From Haloarcula nitratireducens (GTDB lineage: Archaea > Halobacteriota > Halobacteria > Halobacteriales > Haloarculaceae): a DNA stretch of 64,000 nt. How positions within the stretch are numbered: the stretch's first letter is position 1; every line of letters starts with the position of its first letter. Of this stretch, positions 51,504-61,455 are shown piece after piece. A model generated the notes under the pieces. It made no database searches and was not told the origin of the DNA. It worked only from the letters and a program-made list of their open reading frames with translations. The DNA lies in contig NZ_RKLT01000015.1 in assembly GCF_019599505.1 (NCBI RefSeq), forward strand, positions 8,803-72,802. Reading direction: 5' to 3'. Position numbers and translations under genes: made by a program.

Positions 51504-52406
51504 TCACTCGGGGTCCGGGACGTACTCGGAGCCGACGCGCAGGTCCAGCGTGCGCTCGCCCACCGAGATGTCGAGCGCCTCGTGTTCGGCGAGCTCGCCG
51601 TCGCGGCTGAACGACACCGCCGCCTCGCGGCTCTCGATGGAGATGTCGCGGGCGCGGACGTGCGTGACGCCCTCGGTCTCGGTGGCCAGCAGTCGGTGGC
51701 CGATGGCCTCGGCGACGAGGTTGCCGGTCGGCATCTGCTCGACGATCGCGACGTCCAGCAGACCGTCCTCCATGTTGGCCTGCCCGCCGCGTTCGACGAA
51801 CTTCCGGGCGTTGCCGACCAGCAGACAGACGACTTCGCCGGACCACCGGACCGGGCCGTCCTCGCCGATGGCCTCCAGCGAGATGTCCAGCCCGTCGAAC
51901 TCGATGGCCTCCTGCGCGCCCGAGAGCAGGAAGGCGAGCGTCCCGAAGCGCTCCTTGAGTTCGCCGGAGGCCGAGACGCTGGCGTCGGCCGTCAGGCCCG
52001 CGATACAGGAGACGAGGAACGGCTCGTCGTCGGCGAATCCCACGTCGACGCTGCGGACCGTCCCGGTGTCGGCCACCTCGACGCCGTGTTCGTCGTCCGT
52101 CACGCCGATGGTCCCCGCGAGCAGGTTCGCCGTTCCGGCGGGGACCACGCTCAGTGTCACTTCGTCCAGATGGTCGGCCCGATGGAGGCCGCGCAGCACC
52201 TCGTTGATGGTGCCGTCGCCGCCACAGACCGCCACTTCGCTGGCCTCGACCTCGCCGGCTTCGCGTCCCATCTCGATGGCGTCGCCCGCGCCCTCGGTCC
52301 GCTCGACGGCGAACCCGCGCGCCTCCATCAGTCGCTCGACGTAGTCGGCGTGCTCGCCGTCGCCGCTGACGGGGTTGAGGATACACCGACGCGAACCGAC
52401 TTGCAT
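51504..52406 (-). CDS. Diacylglycerol/lipid kinase family protein
   Basis: A 300-residue DAGK-fold lipid kinase (YegS/LCB5 type). The nucleotide motif is CGGDGTINEVLRGLHRA (about residues 62-78) with VPAGTANLLAGTIGV (about 87-101) and, at the start, RCILNPVSGDG (7-17). Later GNARKFVERGG and MEDGLLDVAIVEQM are family strands. It would phosphorylate archaeal lipid or diacylglycerol-like substrates. The ATG at 52406 begins the conserved domain. It ends 67 bp before the HTH gene start, on the same strand. Confidence 0.92.
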   Translation of the reverse strand: MQVGSRRCILNPVSGDGEHADYVERLMEARGFAVERTEGAGDAIEMGREAGEVEASEVAVCGGDGTINEVLRGLHRADHLDEVTLSVVPAGTANLLAGTIGVTDDEHGVEVADTGTVRSVDVGFADDEPFLVSCIAGLTADASVSASGELKERFGTLAFLLSGAQEAIEFDGLDISLEAIGEDGPVRWSGEVVCLLVGNARKFVERGGQANMEDGLLDVAIVEQMPTGNLVAEAIGHRLLATETEGVTHVRARDISIESREAAVSFSRDGELAEHEALDISVGERTLDLRVGSEYVPDPE

Positions 52407-52509
52407 ACGGAACGCGAGGTCCGTCCGACACTTAGGTATCTCGTTGTCCTCGGGAGCCGCCGCCGGAGCCATCACCTACAATCCGCTCCGGCCCGTCTCG
52501 ACGCCCGAG

Positions 52510-53079
52510 ATGGACGCGGTCCGCTTTCGGCGGTACGACCCGCGCGACGCCGACGCGGTGTGGACGCTCCACGAGTGGGCGATGCGCGAAACGGGTACCG
52601 ACCCGGCCGAGATTCCCGGCACCGAGGACCTGCGGGACGTGGAGGGGCGCTATCTCGACGTCGGCGGCGAGTTCCTCGTCGGCGTCGCGGGCGGCGACGC
52701 GACCAGCCGCTCGACCGGCCGCGAACCCCCGGCTACCCACGACGGGAGGGTCGTCGCTATCGGCGGCCTGCTCCCCAGCGAGGCCGGTCACGACGACGAG
52801 CGGACGGTGGCGGGCGCGGCCGAACTCCACCGGATGCGCGTCGCGCCGACGCACCAGCGGCGCGGCTACGGTCGGGCGCTGCTGGCGCGACTGGAAGCGC
52901 GCGCGGCCGAACTCGGCTACGACCGGCTGCTGGCGACGACGGCGCGCAGTCAACCGGCGGCCGTCGCGTTCTACCGCGACGCCGGCTACGACGAGGTGGG
53001 CCGCTCGAAGGAAGCGGGCTACGAACTCGTCCACTTCGAGCGGGACCCGCGTGCCGAGACGTCGTCCGAGCGGCGGTGA
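52510..53079 (+). CDS. GNAT N-acetyltransferase
   Basis: A 189-residue GNAT acetyltransferase. The acetyl-CoA motif is RMRVAPTHQRRGYGRALLARL (split; about residues 110-130), followed by GYDRLLATTA and PAAVAFYRDAGYDEVGR. Acceptor unknown. The ATG at 52510 was chosen as the start of the domain. It is divergent from the lipid kinase and is followed 40 bp later by trpB. Confidence 0.9.
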   Translation: MDAVRFRRYDPRDADAVWTLHEWAMRETGTDPAEIPGTEDLRDVEGRYLDVGGEFLVGVAGGDATSRSTGREPPATHDGRVVAIGGLLPSEAGHDDERTVAGAAELHRMRVAPTHQRRGYGRALLARLEARAAELGYDRLLATTARSQPAAVAFYRDAGYDEVGRSKEAGYELVHFERDPRAETSSERR

Positions 53080-53119
53080 GAGAGCACGGTTTATCACCCC
53101 GGGCGTTTCACGGTAGCGT

Positions 53120-54274
<1,155 letters not shown>

Positions 54275-54406
54275 GTCCGAGGCACTTCTTCACTCGCCGC
54301 TTCACCGCTCGGCTCGCGCCGAGCAGCGGTGGTCACCACGAACGTACCACTCATTTTCATATTAATCGTGATGTTTTATCACCGCGCTGTCCTTTGGGTG
54401 CGGTGC

Positions 54407-55933
54407 ATGTCAGACTCTGGCAAGGGTTTCGACAGGCGTAGCGTTCTCAAGGGCGTCGGCGCGCTGCTGGGCGGCGCGGCTGCGAGTCCGCGGCTGGTCG
54501 CCGCGGAACCGACGGGGCAGTACGTCGTGTCGGCTCGCGGGAAGGGCGCGGGGCGACGGCTCGAGAAAGCGGGGTTCACCGTCACACGCGAACTCGCTGG
54601 CGGGCGCGTCCTCCTCGTGGCGGGTGGCGATGACCCGGCGAGCGTCAACGGGATCAAAAACGCCACGCGGGACGTTCGACTCCGACTCGAGCGGCCGAGC
54701 CGGTCCGCGCCGCTACCGAAGGGAACGGCCGAGACCAGAGCGGAGTCGCTGTATCCGAGGCAGTGGGACAAACAGACGACTCACGCCGCCGCGGCCCACG
54801 ACGTGACGACCGGCGAGGGCGCGACCGTCGCGGTCATCGACACCGGGTCGGACCTCGACCACCCCGACCTCGCGCCGAACCTCGTCCCCGGTGCGCTGTT
54901 CCGCCGGGTCGCCGGGACGGGCCCCGACGACGGCGTCTTCACGGACTCGGGCGTCGACGTGCGCCTCCCCGAAGACCCGTTGACGGCCGCCGACGAGGTG
55001 ACGGACGGCGGGGGCGCGGTGGTCGGCTACGACCCCGACGCCTTCGAGGTGACCGACGACCGCCACCCCTCCGACGACGTGGACGGCCACGGCTCGCACG
55101 TCGCCGGCATCGCCGCCGCCTCGGTCGGCGAGGAGGTCGACGACGGCTTCACCGGCGTCGCCGGGACCGCACCCGATGCGACGGTCGTCCCTCACCGCGT
55201 GTTCTACTGGGAGCGACAGGAGGTCACCTTCGAGGGCGACGGCGGCGAACGAACTGAGGAACTGGTTGTCACCTCGACGACGACGGCCGACGTCCTCGCG
55301 GCCATCGACTTCGCCGCGAACGAGGTGGGTGTCGACGCGATGAACCTCTCCATCGGGACGCCGCCGCTCCCCCCGCAACTCAACAGCGAGGGGTTTAGAG
55401 GGGCCTACCGGCAGGTGATTCAGGACGCCGTCTCCTCGGATAGCGTCGTCGTCGTCAGCGCCGGCAACAGCGGTACGGAACTCAACCAGGGCGGCGCGTT
55501 CACGACGCCCAACAGCGTGCCCGGCGCGACCAGCGTCTCCGCGACCGGGCCCGACGACGAGCGCGCGTTCTACTCGAACTACGGGGCCAACGAGATCACG
55601 CTCGGCGCGCCCGGCGGCGGCTACGAGACGCTGGAGAAGACCCTCTCACGGGACACCGAGTGGCCCTACCCGACGAACCTCGTCCTCTCGACGACGCCGC
55701 CGGACGTCTACGGCGCGGCCCACTCGTACTTCGCGGGCACCTCGATGGCCGCGCCGCAGGTGACCGGCGCGGCCGCGCTGGTGGCGACGGCCAATCCGGA
55801 CCTCAGCGCCACCCAGGTCGAGTCCGTCCTCGAGAACAGCGCGAGCGACGTGAGCGGGCAGCGGCGCGACGACGTCGGCGCGGGCGTGCTGGACGTGGCG
55901 GCGGCGGTGCGGGCCGCTACCGACCGGCGGTAG
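54407..55933 (+). CDS. Tat-exported subtilisin-like serine protease (S8)
   Basis: A 508-residue subtilase. A Tat signal (DRRSVLKGVGALLGG) is followed by a short prodomain (residues about 35-120, with QYVVSARGKGAGRRLEKAGFTV as inhibitor-like I9/propeptide). The catalytic domain has Asp145 (VAVIDTGSDLDHPD), His228 (GHGSHVAG) and Ser446 (GTSMAAPQV), plus oxyanion Asn in SAGNSGTEL. It is secreted and probably self-processing, a halolysin-like protease without a C-terminal extension. A TGTTTTATC TATA-like tract is upstream of the ATG at 54407; an in-frame ATG 12 codons earlier is less likely. Confidence 0.93.
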   Translation: MSDSGKGFDRRSVLKGVGALLGGAAASPRLVAAEPTGQYVVSARGKGAGRRLEKAGFTVTRELAGGRVLLVAGGDDPASVNGIKNATRDVRLRLERPSRSAPLPKGTAETRAESLYPRQWDKQTTHAAAAHDVTTGEGATVAVIDTGSDLDHPDLAPNLVPGALFRRVAGTGPDDGVFTDSGVDVRLPEDPLTAADEVTDGGGAVVGYDPDAFEVTDDRHPSDDVDGHGSHVAGIAAASVGEEVDDGFTGVAGTAPDATVVPHRVFYWERQEVTFEGDGGERTEELVVTSTTTADVLAAIDFAANEVGVDAMNLSIGTPPLPPQLNSEGFRGAYRQVIQDAVSSDSVVVVSAGNSGTELNQGGAFTTPNSVPGATSVSATGPDDERAFYSNYGANEITLGAPGGGYETLEKTLSRDTEWPYPTNLVLSTTPPDVYGAAHSYFAGTSMAAPQVTGAAALVATANPDLSATQVESVLENSASDVSGQRRDDVGAGVLDVAAAVRAATDRR

Positions 55934-55949
55934 GGGAGATCCCGAGACG

Positions 55950-56408
55950 CTACCGCGTTTCTCCGTGTCCCGCCCGCGCCAGTTCGTGCGCACGCTCGTT
56001 CTCTCCGCGGCCGACGGCCCGATAGGTGACGACCGGAATGTCCGCGACCCACTCGCGGATGGACTCCACCCGCCGCTGGGCCACTCGGTCCTCGGGCATC
56101 GCGTGGTGCTGTGGGTCAACGGCGCGAAGGACCGCATCGGCGTCGCCGTGGACGTGCAGCGACGCCACGGTGGTCGGGTACGCCTCGACGGCCCGCACTG
56201 CTTCCAGCAACGCTCGATACTCCAGATGGGCGCTGGAGACGAAGGCGTCGATACGCATCGACCGCTCGATGACCGCCGCGGACCCGTCCTCGACGAGAAA
56301 CCCGACCGCCGCCGAGGTCGGCGTCGCGTTGTCGTCGGCGTACAGCACGCTCGCGTCGAAGTATAGTAACAGCGAGGGCGGCGTCGGTTCCTCGTCGGTC
56401 GGTGACAT
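55950..56408 (-). CDS. RNase H-like protein
   Basis: A 152-residue RNase H-fold protein. LLLYFDASVLY (Asp18 area), SAHLEYRALLEAVRAVEAY (Glu, about residue 63), LHVHGDADAVL (Asp, about 89) and NERAHELA (C-terminal) match the catalytic layout of archaeal/bacterial type 1 RNase HI. It may digest RNA in RNA-DNA hybrids. It is convergent with the subtilase, 16 bp apart. Confidence 0.82.
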   Translation of the reverse strand: MSPTDEEPTPPSLLLYFDASVLYADDNATPTSAAVGFLVEDGSAAVIERSMRIDAFVSSAHLEYRALLEAVRAVEAYPTTVASLHVHGDADAVLRAVDPQHHAMPEDRVAQRRVESIREWVADIPVVTYRAVGRGENERAHELARAGHGETR

Positions 56409-56462
56409 TCGTCGTTCGCCTCTCGGATCGGTCGGGGCAAAGTCCCGTCGGTCGGCCCGGGC

Positions 56463-57680
56463 TCACTCGCCCGGCGTCTCGGCGGTGGGCGTAAGCGAGC
56501 GGTGGTCGAGGTAGATACTGGTCACGAGGAACGCCGCGGCGAGCAGCGGAATCACGGCGCAGGCGGCGTACACCGCGGTGAAACCCACCGACTCGACGAG
56601 CGGGAGCGACACCATCGGTCCGAGCGCACCGCCGAAGTCGCCCAAGACGTTGTTCGTCGCGGTGGCCCGGCCCATCCGCTCGTTGGGCGTGAGGTCCGCG
56701 AGTAAGGCCACGAGGGGGCCGCTGGAGCCGCCCTGACCGGCCCCGATGAGGACGCAGGCCGCGACGAACGCCGGGAGCGTGCCGGCGACGGTCAACAGGA
56801 GGAAGCCGCCGAAGGAGACCACGAGAAAGCCGAGCAACACCGGCACGCGGCGGCCCTCCCCGTCGCTCAGCTTCCCGCCGCCGAGCATCAGCCCCGAGGC
56901 GGCGAGGACGGTCACGGCCATCAGGCCGCCGGACATCCCCTGCGCGCCGTAGCCCAGCGTGGCGAGGTCCCGCGCCTCGATGACGAGGACGAGCGTCGAG
57001 AACAGCGCGCCGAGGTACGCGAAGTACAGCCCGAAGTTGACGAGGCCGACGGTCAGCGCGGGCTTGCTCGTGTCTATCTCCAGGGGCGAGACGCCGCGGT
57101 CTGTGCCGTCGACGTGCGTCTCGGGCACCAGTCGGTAGGCGATGACGCTCGCCACCAGCGCGAACGCCGCCGCGACGGCGAAGGCGGCGGTGACGCTGTA
57201 GGCCTCGCTGACGACGCCGCCGAGCACCAGGCCGACCGGGAAGCCGAGCGTGATGCCGCCGCGGACGACGCCCATGTTCTGCCCGCGCGAGTCGGCGTCG
57301 CTCACGTCGGCGGCGATGGTGTAGGCCGTCGCGAAGACCAGCGCGCTCCCGATGCCCCACAGCACGCGCGCGAGGAGGAACCACGCCTCCGGCAGCGGCG
57401 CGTTGATGGCGACGACGTAGCCCATCGTCGCCACCCCCTCGATGAACAGCCCGACGACGAACGGCGTTCGGGTGCCCGCGCGGTCGATGAGCGACCCCGC
57501 CGGCGCGTTGGCGACGATGCGCGTGATGCGGTTCGCGCTCAGGATGAGGCCGACGAGGAACGGCGAGATGCCGAGCACCGCCCCGAGGTTCGGCAGGACG
57601 GGGAAGACGACCCCGCCGCCGAACCCGACGAAGAACGTGCTCAGGATGACCGCGACGATGACCGTCCGCGAACGGGTCAT
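56463..57680 (-). CDS. Major facilitator superfamily transporter
   Basis: A 405-residue MFS protein with 12 predicted helices. The MFS motif-A region is seen after TM2 (PAGSLIDRAGTRTPFVVG) and its repeat in the second half (GGKLSDGEGRRVPVL). The substrate is unknown; a multidrug or metabolite exporter is likely by size. The ATG at 57680 was preferred; an upstream GTG at 57731 would add 17 residues. Confidence 0.9.
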   Translation of the reverse strand: MTRSRTVIVAVILSTFFVGFGGGVVFPVLPNLGAVLGISPFLVGLILSANRITRIVANAPAGSLIDRAGTRTPFVVGLFIEGVATMGYVVAINAPLPEAWFLLARVLWGIGSALVFATAYTIAADVSDADSRGQNMGVVRGGITLGFPVGLVLGGVVSEAYSVTAAFAVAAAFALVASVIAYRLVPETHVDGTDRGVSPLEIDTSKPALTVGLVNFGLYFAYLGALFSTLVLVIEARDLATLGYGAQGMSGGLMAVTVLAASGLMLGGGKLSDGEGRRVPVLLGFLVVSFGGFLLLTVAGTLPAFVAACVLIGAGQGGSSGPLVALLADLTPNERMGRATATNNVLGDFGGALGPMVSLPLVESVGFTAVYAACAVIPLLAAAFLVTSIYLDHRSLTPTAETPGE

Positions 57681-57848
57681 CGCGCGGTCCCACCGACGAG
57701 GGCGACGTGGAGGGGTGTCGCTCGCATACACTAACTGGGCCGCTGGGTCAGAAATGGGTATCGACCGCGGGTCGGCTGACCGGGGAGTTCCGCCGTCGAT
57801 CCCGCGAAACCAACACTACTTCGAAGGAAGCCTCACAACGGGGAGACG

Positions 57849-58610
57849 ATGACTGCGCCCTCCCCCGCGATCTCAGTCAGCGACCTCTCGAAATCGTACG
57901 GTTCGACCACCGCGGTCGACGGCGTCGACCTCGCCGTCGACCGCGGCGTCGTCTACGGCTTCCTCGGCCCGAACGGGGCCGGGAAGACGACGACCATGCG
58001 GATGCTGACCGGGCTGGTCGAGCCCTCGTCCGGCGAGGCCCGCGTCGCCGGCGTGGACTGCCGCGACCGCGCCGAACTGGTCTCGCACATCGGCCTCCTG
58101 CCCGAGGAACCGCCGCTGTACGACGAGCTGAGCGGCCGCGAGCAACTGGCCTTCGCCGCCGACGTCCGCTCGCTGTCGTGGGAGAGCGTCGCCGAGCGCG
58201 CCCTCCCGCTGGTCGACCGACTCGGACTCGCCTCGGACCTCGACAAGCGCGTCGACGGCTACTCGAAGGGGATGCGCCAGAAGCTGGCGTTCGTCCAGGC
58301 GGTCCAGCACGACCCCGACGTGGCCTTCTTAGACGAGCCGACGAGCGGGCTGGACCCGCGGGCGGCGAAGACGCTCCGGGAACTCATCACGGAACTGCGC
58401 GCCGAGGGGACGACCGTCTTCCTCTCGACGCACATCCTCCCGGTCGTCGAGGAGATCGCCGACGTGGTCGGCGTCCTCCACGACGGGCGACTCGTCGCCG
58501 AGGGGTCGCCCTCTGATCTCGTCGCCCAGCGCGATGACGAGGCCGGCGACGGCGACCTCGAAGACGCGTTCCTCGAACTGACGAGCGAGCACCCGGAGCC
58601 GGGGCGATGA
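57849..58610 (+). CDS. ABC exporter ATP-binding protein
   Basis: A 253-residue ABC ATPase. Walker A is GPNGAGKTTT (about residues 41-50), Q-loop LLPEEPPLYDEL, signature YSKGMRQKLAF (about 138-148), Walker B VAFLDEPTSGLDP (about 158-170) and switch His in LSTHILPVVEE. The short YSKGMRQ signature is typical of CcmA/Nod-type export ATPases. It overlaps the permease start by 4 nt (ATGA). Confidence 0.93.
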   Translation: MTAPSPAISVSDLSKSYGSTTAVDGVDLAVDRGVVYGFLGPNGAGKTTTMRMLTGLVEPSSGEARVAGVDCRDRAELVSHIGLLPEEPPLYDELSGREQLAFAADVRSLSWESVAERALPLVDRLGLASDLDKRVDGYSKGMRQKLAFVQAVQHDPDVAFLDEPTSGLDPRAAKTLRELITELRAEGTTVFLSTHILPVVEEIADVVGVLHDGRLVAEGSPSDLVAQRDDEAGDGDLEDAFLELTSEHPEPGR

Positions 58611-60193
58611 GTTCCCGGGAACGCCGCGCCACCCGCGCCATCGCCCGGACGGAACTGCGGACGCGCCTCCGCGCTATCAGAGCCGACACCCGACAACTGC
58701 TCGCCACGCTCGTCGGCGTCGCCGCGCTCTGTTTCGCCGCCGCGACGGTGGGCTTCGACGCGGTCACGTCCTTCGGTCGGGCGCTCGCCGGCGGGAGTCC
58801 GCCGGTCGGACAGGTGGGGATCGCCGTGCTGGGCGTCCTCGCCGGCGGCGTCTACCTCGGCGGCGCGAGCGCCATGAACCAGGGGAGCGTCGGTCGCGTC
58901 GGGCCGCTGGTCCGCACCTCGACGACGCCGCGGACCGTCGTCGCCGGCCGCGTCGGCGGCGCGTTCCTGGTCGGCAGTCTGGTCGTCGTCGTCCCGCTGC
59001 TCGTGGTGCTCGTCGAGTTGTTCGTCGGTGCCGGCGGGGTCCTCGCGCCGACCCTCTTCCTCGTCGGCCTGCTCCCGGTGGCGCTCGCCGGTGCGATCAC
59101 CGGTCGCGCGATCGGGTCCGGCGGGAAACTCGTCGGCCGCCGGCTCGGAATCGGCGGCTGGGCGAAGGCCATCCTCGGACTCCTCGTCGTCGCGTTGCTC
59201 TTCCTCGGGACGCAACTGGCGACCCGGTCGCTGATCGAGAACCCCGAGGCGGCGATGCCCCAGACGGCGCTCCTGCCCGGCGCGCCGGCACAGGCCTACG
59301 GTGGCCTCGTCCTCGCGCCCGTCGGCGGCGCGGTGACGGCGACGGGCCTGCTCGCCTTCGCGGCGGTCGCCGCCACGGGGCTCGTCGCGGCGGTCGTCAC
59401 CGTCCGAACCGAACAGCGGCTGCTCGTCACCGACGACGGAGCGCGGGGCGCGACCGTGAGTTCCGACGCGACGGTGCCGACGCCGTTCGACCGCGCGCCC
59501 TCGACGCGGCTGGCGTGGCGCTACCTGCTGCGCGCCCGCCGGAACCCGTCGACGATGGGCCACCTCTTTCCCCTGCTGTTCGGTGGGATGAGCATGCTCG
59601 CCAGCGTCTTCGCCAGCCCGGACGCGGCGATGCTCGTCGGTCCCGGCGCGCTGGAGGTCCTGGGCGTCCTGTTGGCCGGCGCGACGTACGGGCTGAACCC
59701 GCTGGGCGACGAGCGCGACCAGCTGCCGCTCTTGCTGACGAGCGCTCGCTCGACGGCGATTCCGCTCCGCGGCCGCGCCGTCGCCGGCGCGGCCATCGGT
59801 CTCGCCTTCGTCGCTCTCGGTTTCGCCTTCGACGCGTACCTGAACGGCGTCGTCGGGTCGCTCGCGCGGGCCGCACTGAGCGTGTTCCTCGTCGTCGCCG
59901 CCGCGGGGACGGCGCTCGGTTTCGGAGCGGCGCTCCCGGCGTTCGAGCGCCGCGAGTACATGAACGTCGAGCGCGCTCACCCCTCTCTCATCGTCCTCTT
60001 CGGCTACCTCTTCGGCGGAGCGGTGATGGCCGCCGGCGGGCTCGTCCTCGCCTCCATCGCGGTCGTCGACGGCATCGGCATCCTGACCGGCGGTCTGGGG
60101 GCCGTCTACCTCCTAGTCGTCGCCGGGTTCGCCGTCGGCGGGTACGTCTACGCCGTCCGCCGCTTCGACGGCTTCGAGATGGACGACGTGTAG
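58607..60193 (+). CDS. ABC exporter permease, multi-pass
   Basis: A 528-residue membrane protein with about ten to twelve hydrophobic segments (for example LLATLVGVAALCFAAATVGF, VGQVGIAVLGVLAGGVYLGG, GTALGFGAALPAFERREY). No soluble catalytic domain is present. It forms the membrane part of the exporter with the ATPase upstream. Substrate unknown. Confidence 0.88.
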   Translation: MSSRERRATRAIARTELRTRLRAIRADTRQLLATLVGVAALCFAAATVGFDAVTSFGRALAGGSPPVGQVGIAVLGVLAGGVYLGGASAMNQGSVGRVGPLVRTSTTPRTVVAGRVGGAFLVGSLVVVVPLLVVLVELFVGAGGVLAPTLFLVGLLPVALAGAITGRAIGSGGKLVGRRLGIGGWAKAILGLLVVALLFLGTQLATRSLIENPEAAMPQTALLPGAPAQAYGGLVLAPVGGAVTATGLLAFAAVAATGLVAAVVTVRTEQRLLVTDDGARGATVSSDATVPTPFDRAPSTRLAWRYLLRARRNPSTMGHLFPLLFGGMSMLASVFASPDAAMLVGPGALEVLGVLLAGATYGLNPLGDERDQLPLLLTSARSTAIPLRGRAVAGAAIGLAFVALGFAFDAYLNGVVGSLARAALSVFLVVAAAGTALGFGAALPAFERREYMNVERAHPSLIVLFGYLFGGAVMAAGGLVLASIAVVDGIGILTGGLGAVYLLVVAGFAVGGYVYAVRRFDGFEMDDV

Positions 60194-60479
60194 GGCCGAT
60201 CCGCCCTCTCGGCTCCCGTCCCACGTACTGACTCCCACCGCGGGCCTCTCGTGTGGCTCCCTCCCGGTCGTCGACCTGAACTTTCCGACCGTCGCGGCGT
60301 CGGCTTCGAGAGCAGGTCAGCCGCCGACTCGCCGACGAAGAAGCGGGCTGAGCGAAAGTGCGATATCTGCGATCGGCAAATAGGCAGAACAGTGTCGAGA
60401 CCGAATCGTTCCCCTCCAGAAATCATATTCGATATTTCAGAGAGTAGTTTTTAGACGGCGCGGTGACGACCTGTCTCCG

Positions 60480-60842
60480 ATGGGAACGGCACGGCCGGCG
60501 TGGCTCCACTTCGAGACGTCGCCGTTCAGCGAGCGCTCTTTCTCCTGGGTCTGGTGGCTCGCCGCGGCGACCTACGGCGTCGGCGACGTCGTGACCACCA
60601 TCGCGATAATCTACTTCGTTCCCCACCTGACCGAAGCGAACCCGGTCGTCAGAGCCGCGATCACCGCGTTCGGCGGCGGGGGGTTCCTCGCCCTGAAACT
60701 GCTGGTCCTCTATGCCGGCATCGGAATCAGCCTCTGGGCCGGCAAAGCCGAGGACGACCCGCTGTCGTTCTACGGTCCACCCGCGCTCCTGACGGTCGTC
60801 GGGCTCTGGGTGACGGCACACAACCTCGCGCTCCTCCTCTGA
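60480..60842 (+). CDS. Small membrane protein
   Basis: A 120-residue protein with three hydrophobic helices (residues about 23-48, 62-85 and 97-118). It begins ATG 60480 after a GTAGTTTTTAGA TATA-like tract. Sequence such as ATYGVGDVVTTIAIIY and VGLWVTAHNLALLL occurs in uncharacterised haloarchaeal membrane proteins. Function unknown. Confidence 0.75.
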   Translation: MGTARPAWLHFETSPFSERSFSWVWWLAAATYGVGDVVTTIAIIYFVPHLTEANPVVRAAITAFGGGGFLALKLLVLYAGIGISLWAGKAEDDPLSFYGPPALLTVVGLWVTAHNLALLL

Positions 60843-60935
60843 CCCGCTGCGAGCCGCTCTCACTGCGTCTGTGGTAGATGATTTTCGTATGCAAGCAGCA
60901 CACGCATACCACAGAGGCAGCTACGGCTAGTCGCG

Positions 60936-61184
60936 ATGTCAACGACTCAAATCGACGACGACGACGTCGGGAAGGATGTCGTCGCCACGGACGGCGACGA
61001 CGTCGGCATCGTCAGCGGCTACAGATACGGAACGGCGTACGTAGAGCCCGACCCCGGGATAACGACGAAACTGAAGACGTCCCTCGGTTGGGACGACGTC
61101 GACGAAGAGGAAGGCTATCCGCTGCAGGAAGAGGCAGTCGAGGAAGTCACCGACGACGAGATTCGACTGCGCTCTGACCTGTAA
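60936..61184 (+). CDS. PRC-barrel-like small protein
   Basis: An 82-residue acidic protein: DDDDVGKDVVATDGDDVGIVSGYRYGTAYVEPDPGI, ending EAVEEVTDDEIRLRSDL. The strand-turn pattern (GKDVVATDGDDVGIV...GTAYVEP) is that of a PRC-barrel domain as found next to haloarchaeal cell division and RNA-related proteins. Its partner is unknown. Confidence 0.78.
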   Translation: MSTTQIDDDDVGKDVVATDGDDVGIVSGYRYGTAYVEPDPGITTKLKTSLGWDDVDEEEGYPLQEEAVEEVTDDEIRLRSDL

Positions 61185-61455
61185 CCCGCTGTGCAACCGT
61201 CCGCCGCCTCGTGGAGGAGGGCGGCCCGCCGGCTGTCGATGGGAGCCGACACCGGCGGGCCCGTTTTCGCTGCGTACTAATCGCGATACGTCGCTCGACG
61301 ATACCGAGCGCGATCGTCACCGAGACGTAGCCCCGTCCGAGCGTCGGATGTGTTGTCGGTGCACGTGACACACCGAAATCTGACCCGGAATTAACGACTC
61401 GTCCCGCTGAGTAATTGGGGTATTTTAATCCGCCCGCACGCGTACTACTCGGCCT

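Noticed and set aside
57681..57731. GTG-started N-terminal extension of the MFS transporter
   Set aside because: The added residues are Arg/Pro-rich and no TATA box fits that start, whereas the ATG at 57680 begins directly before the first helix.
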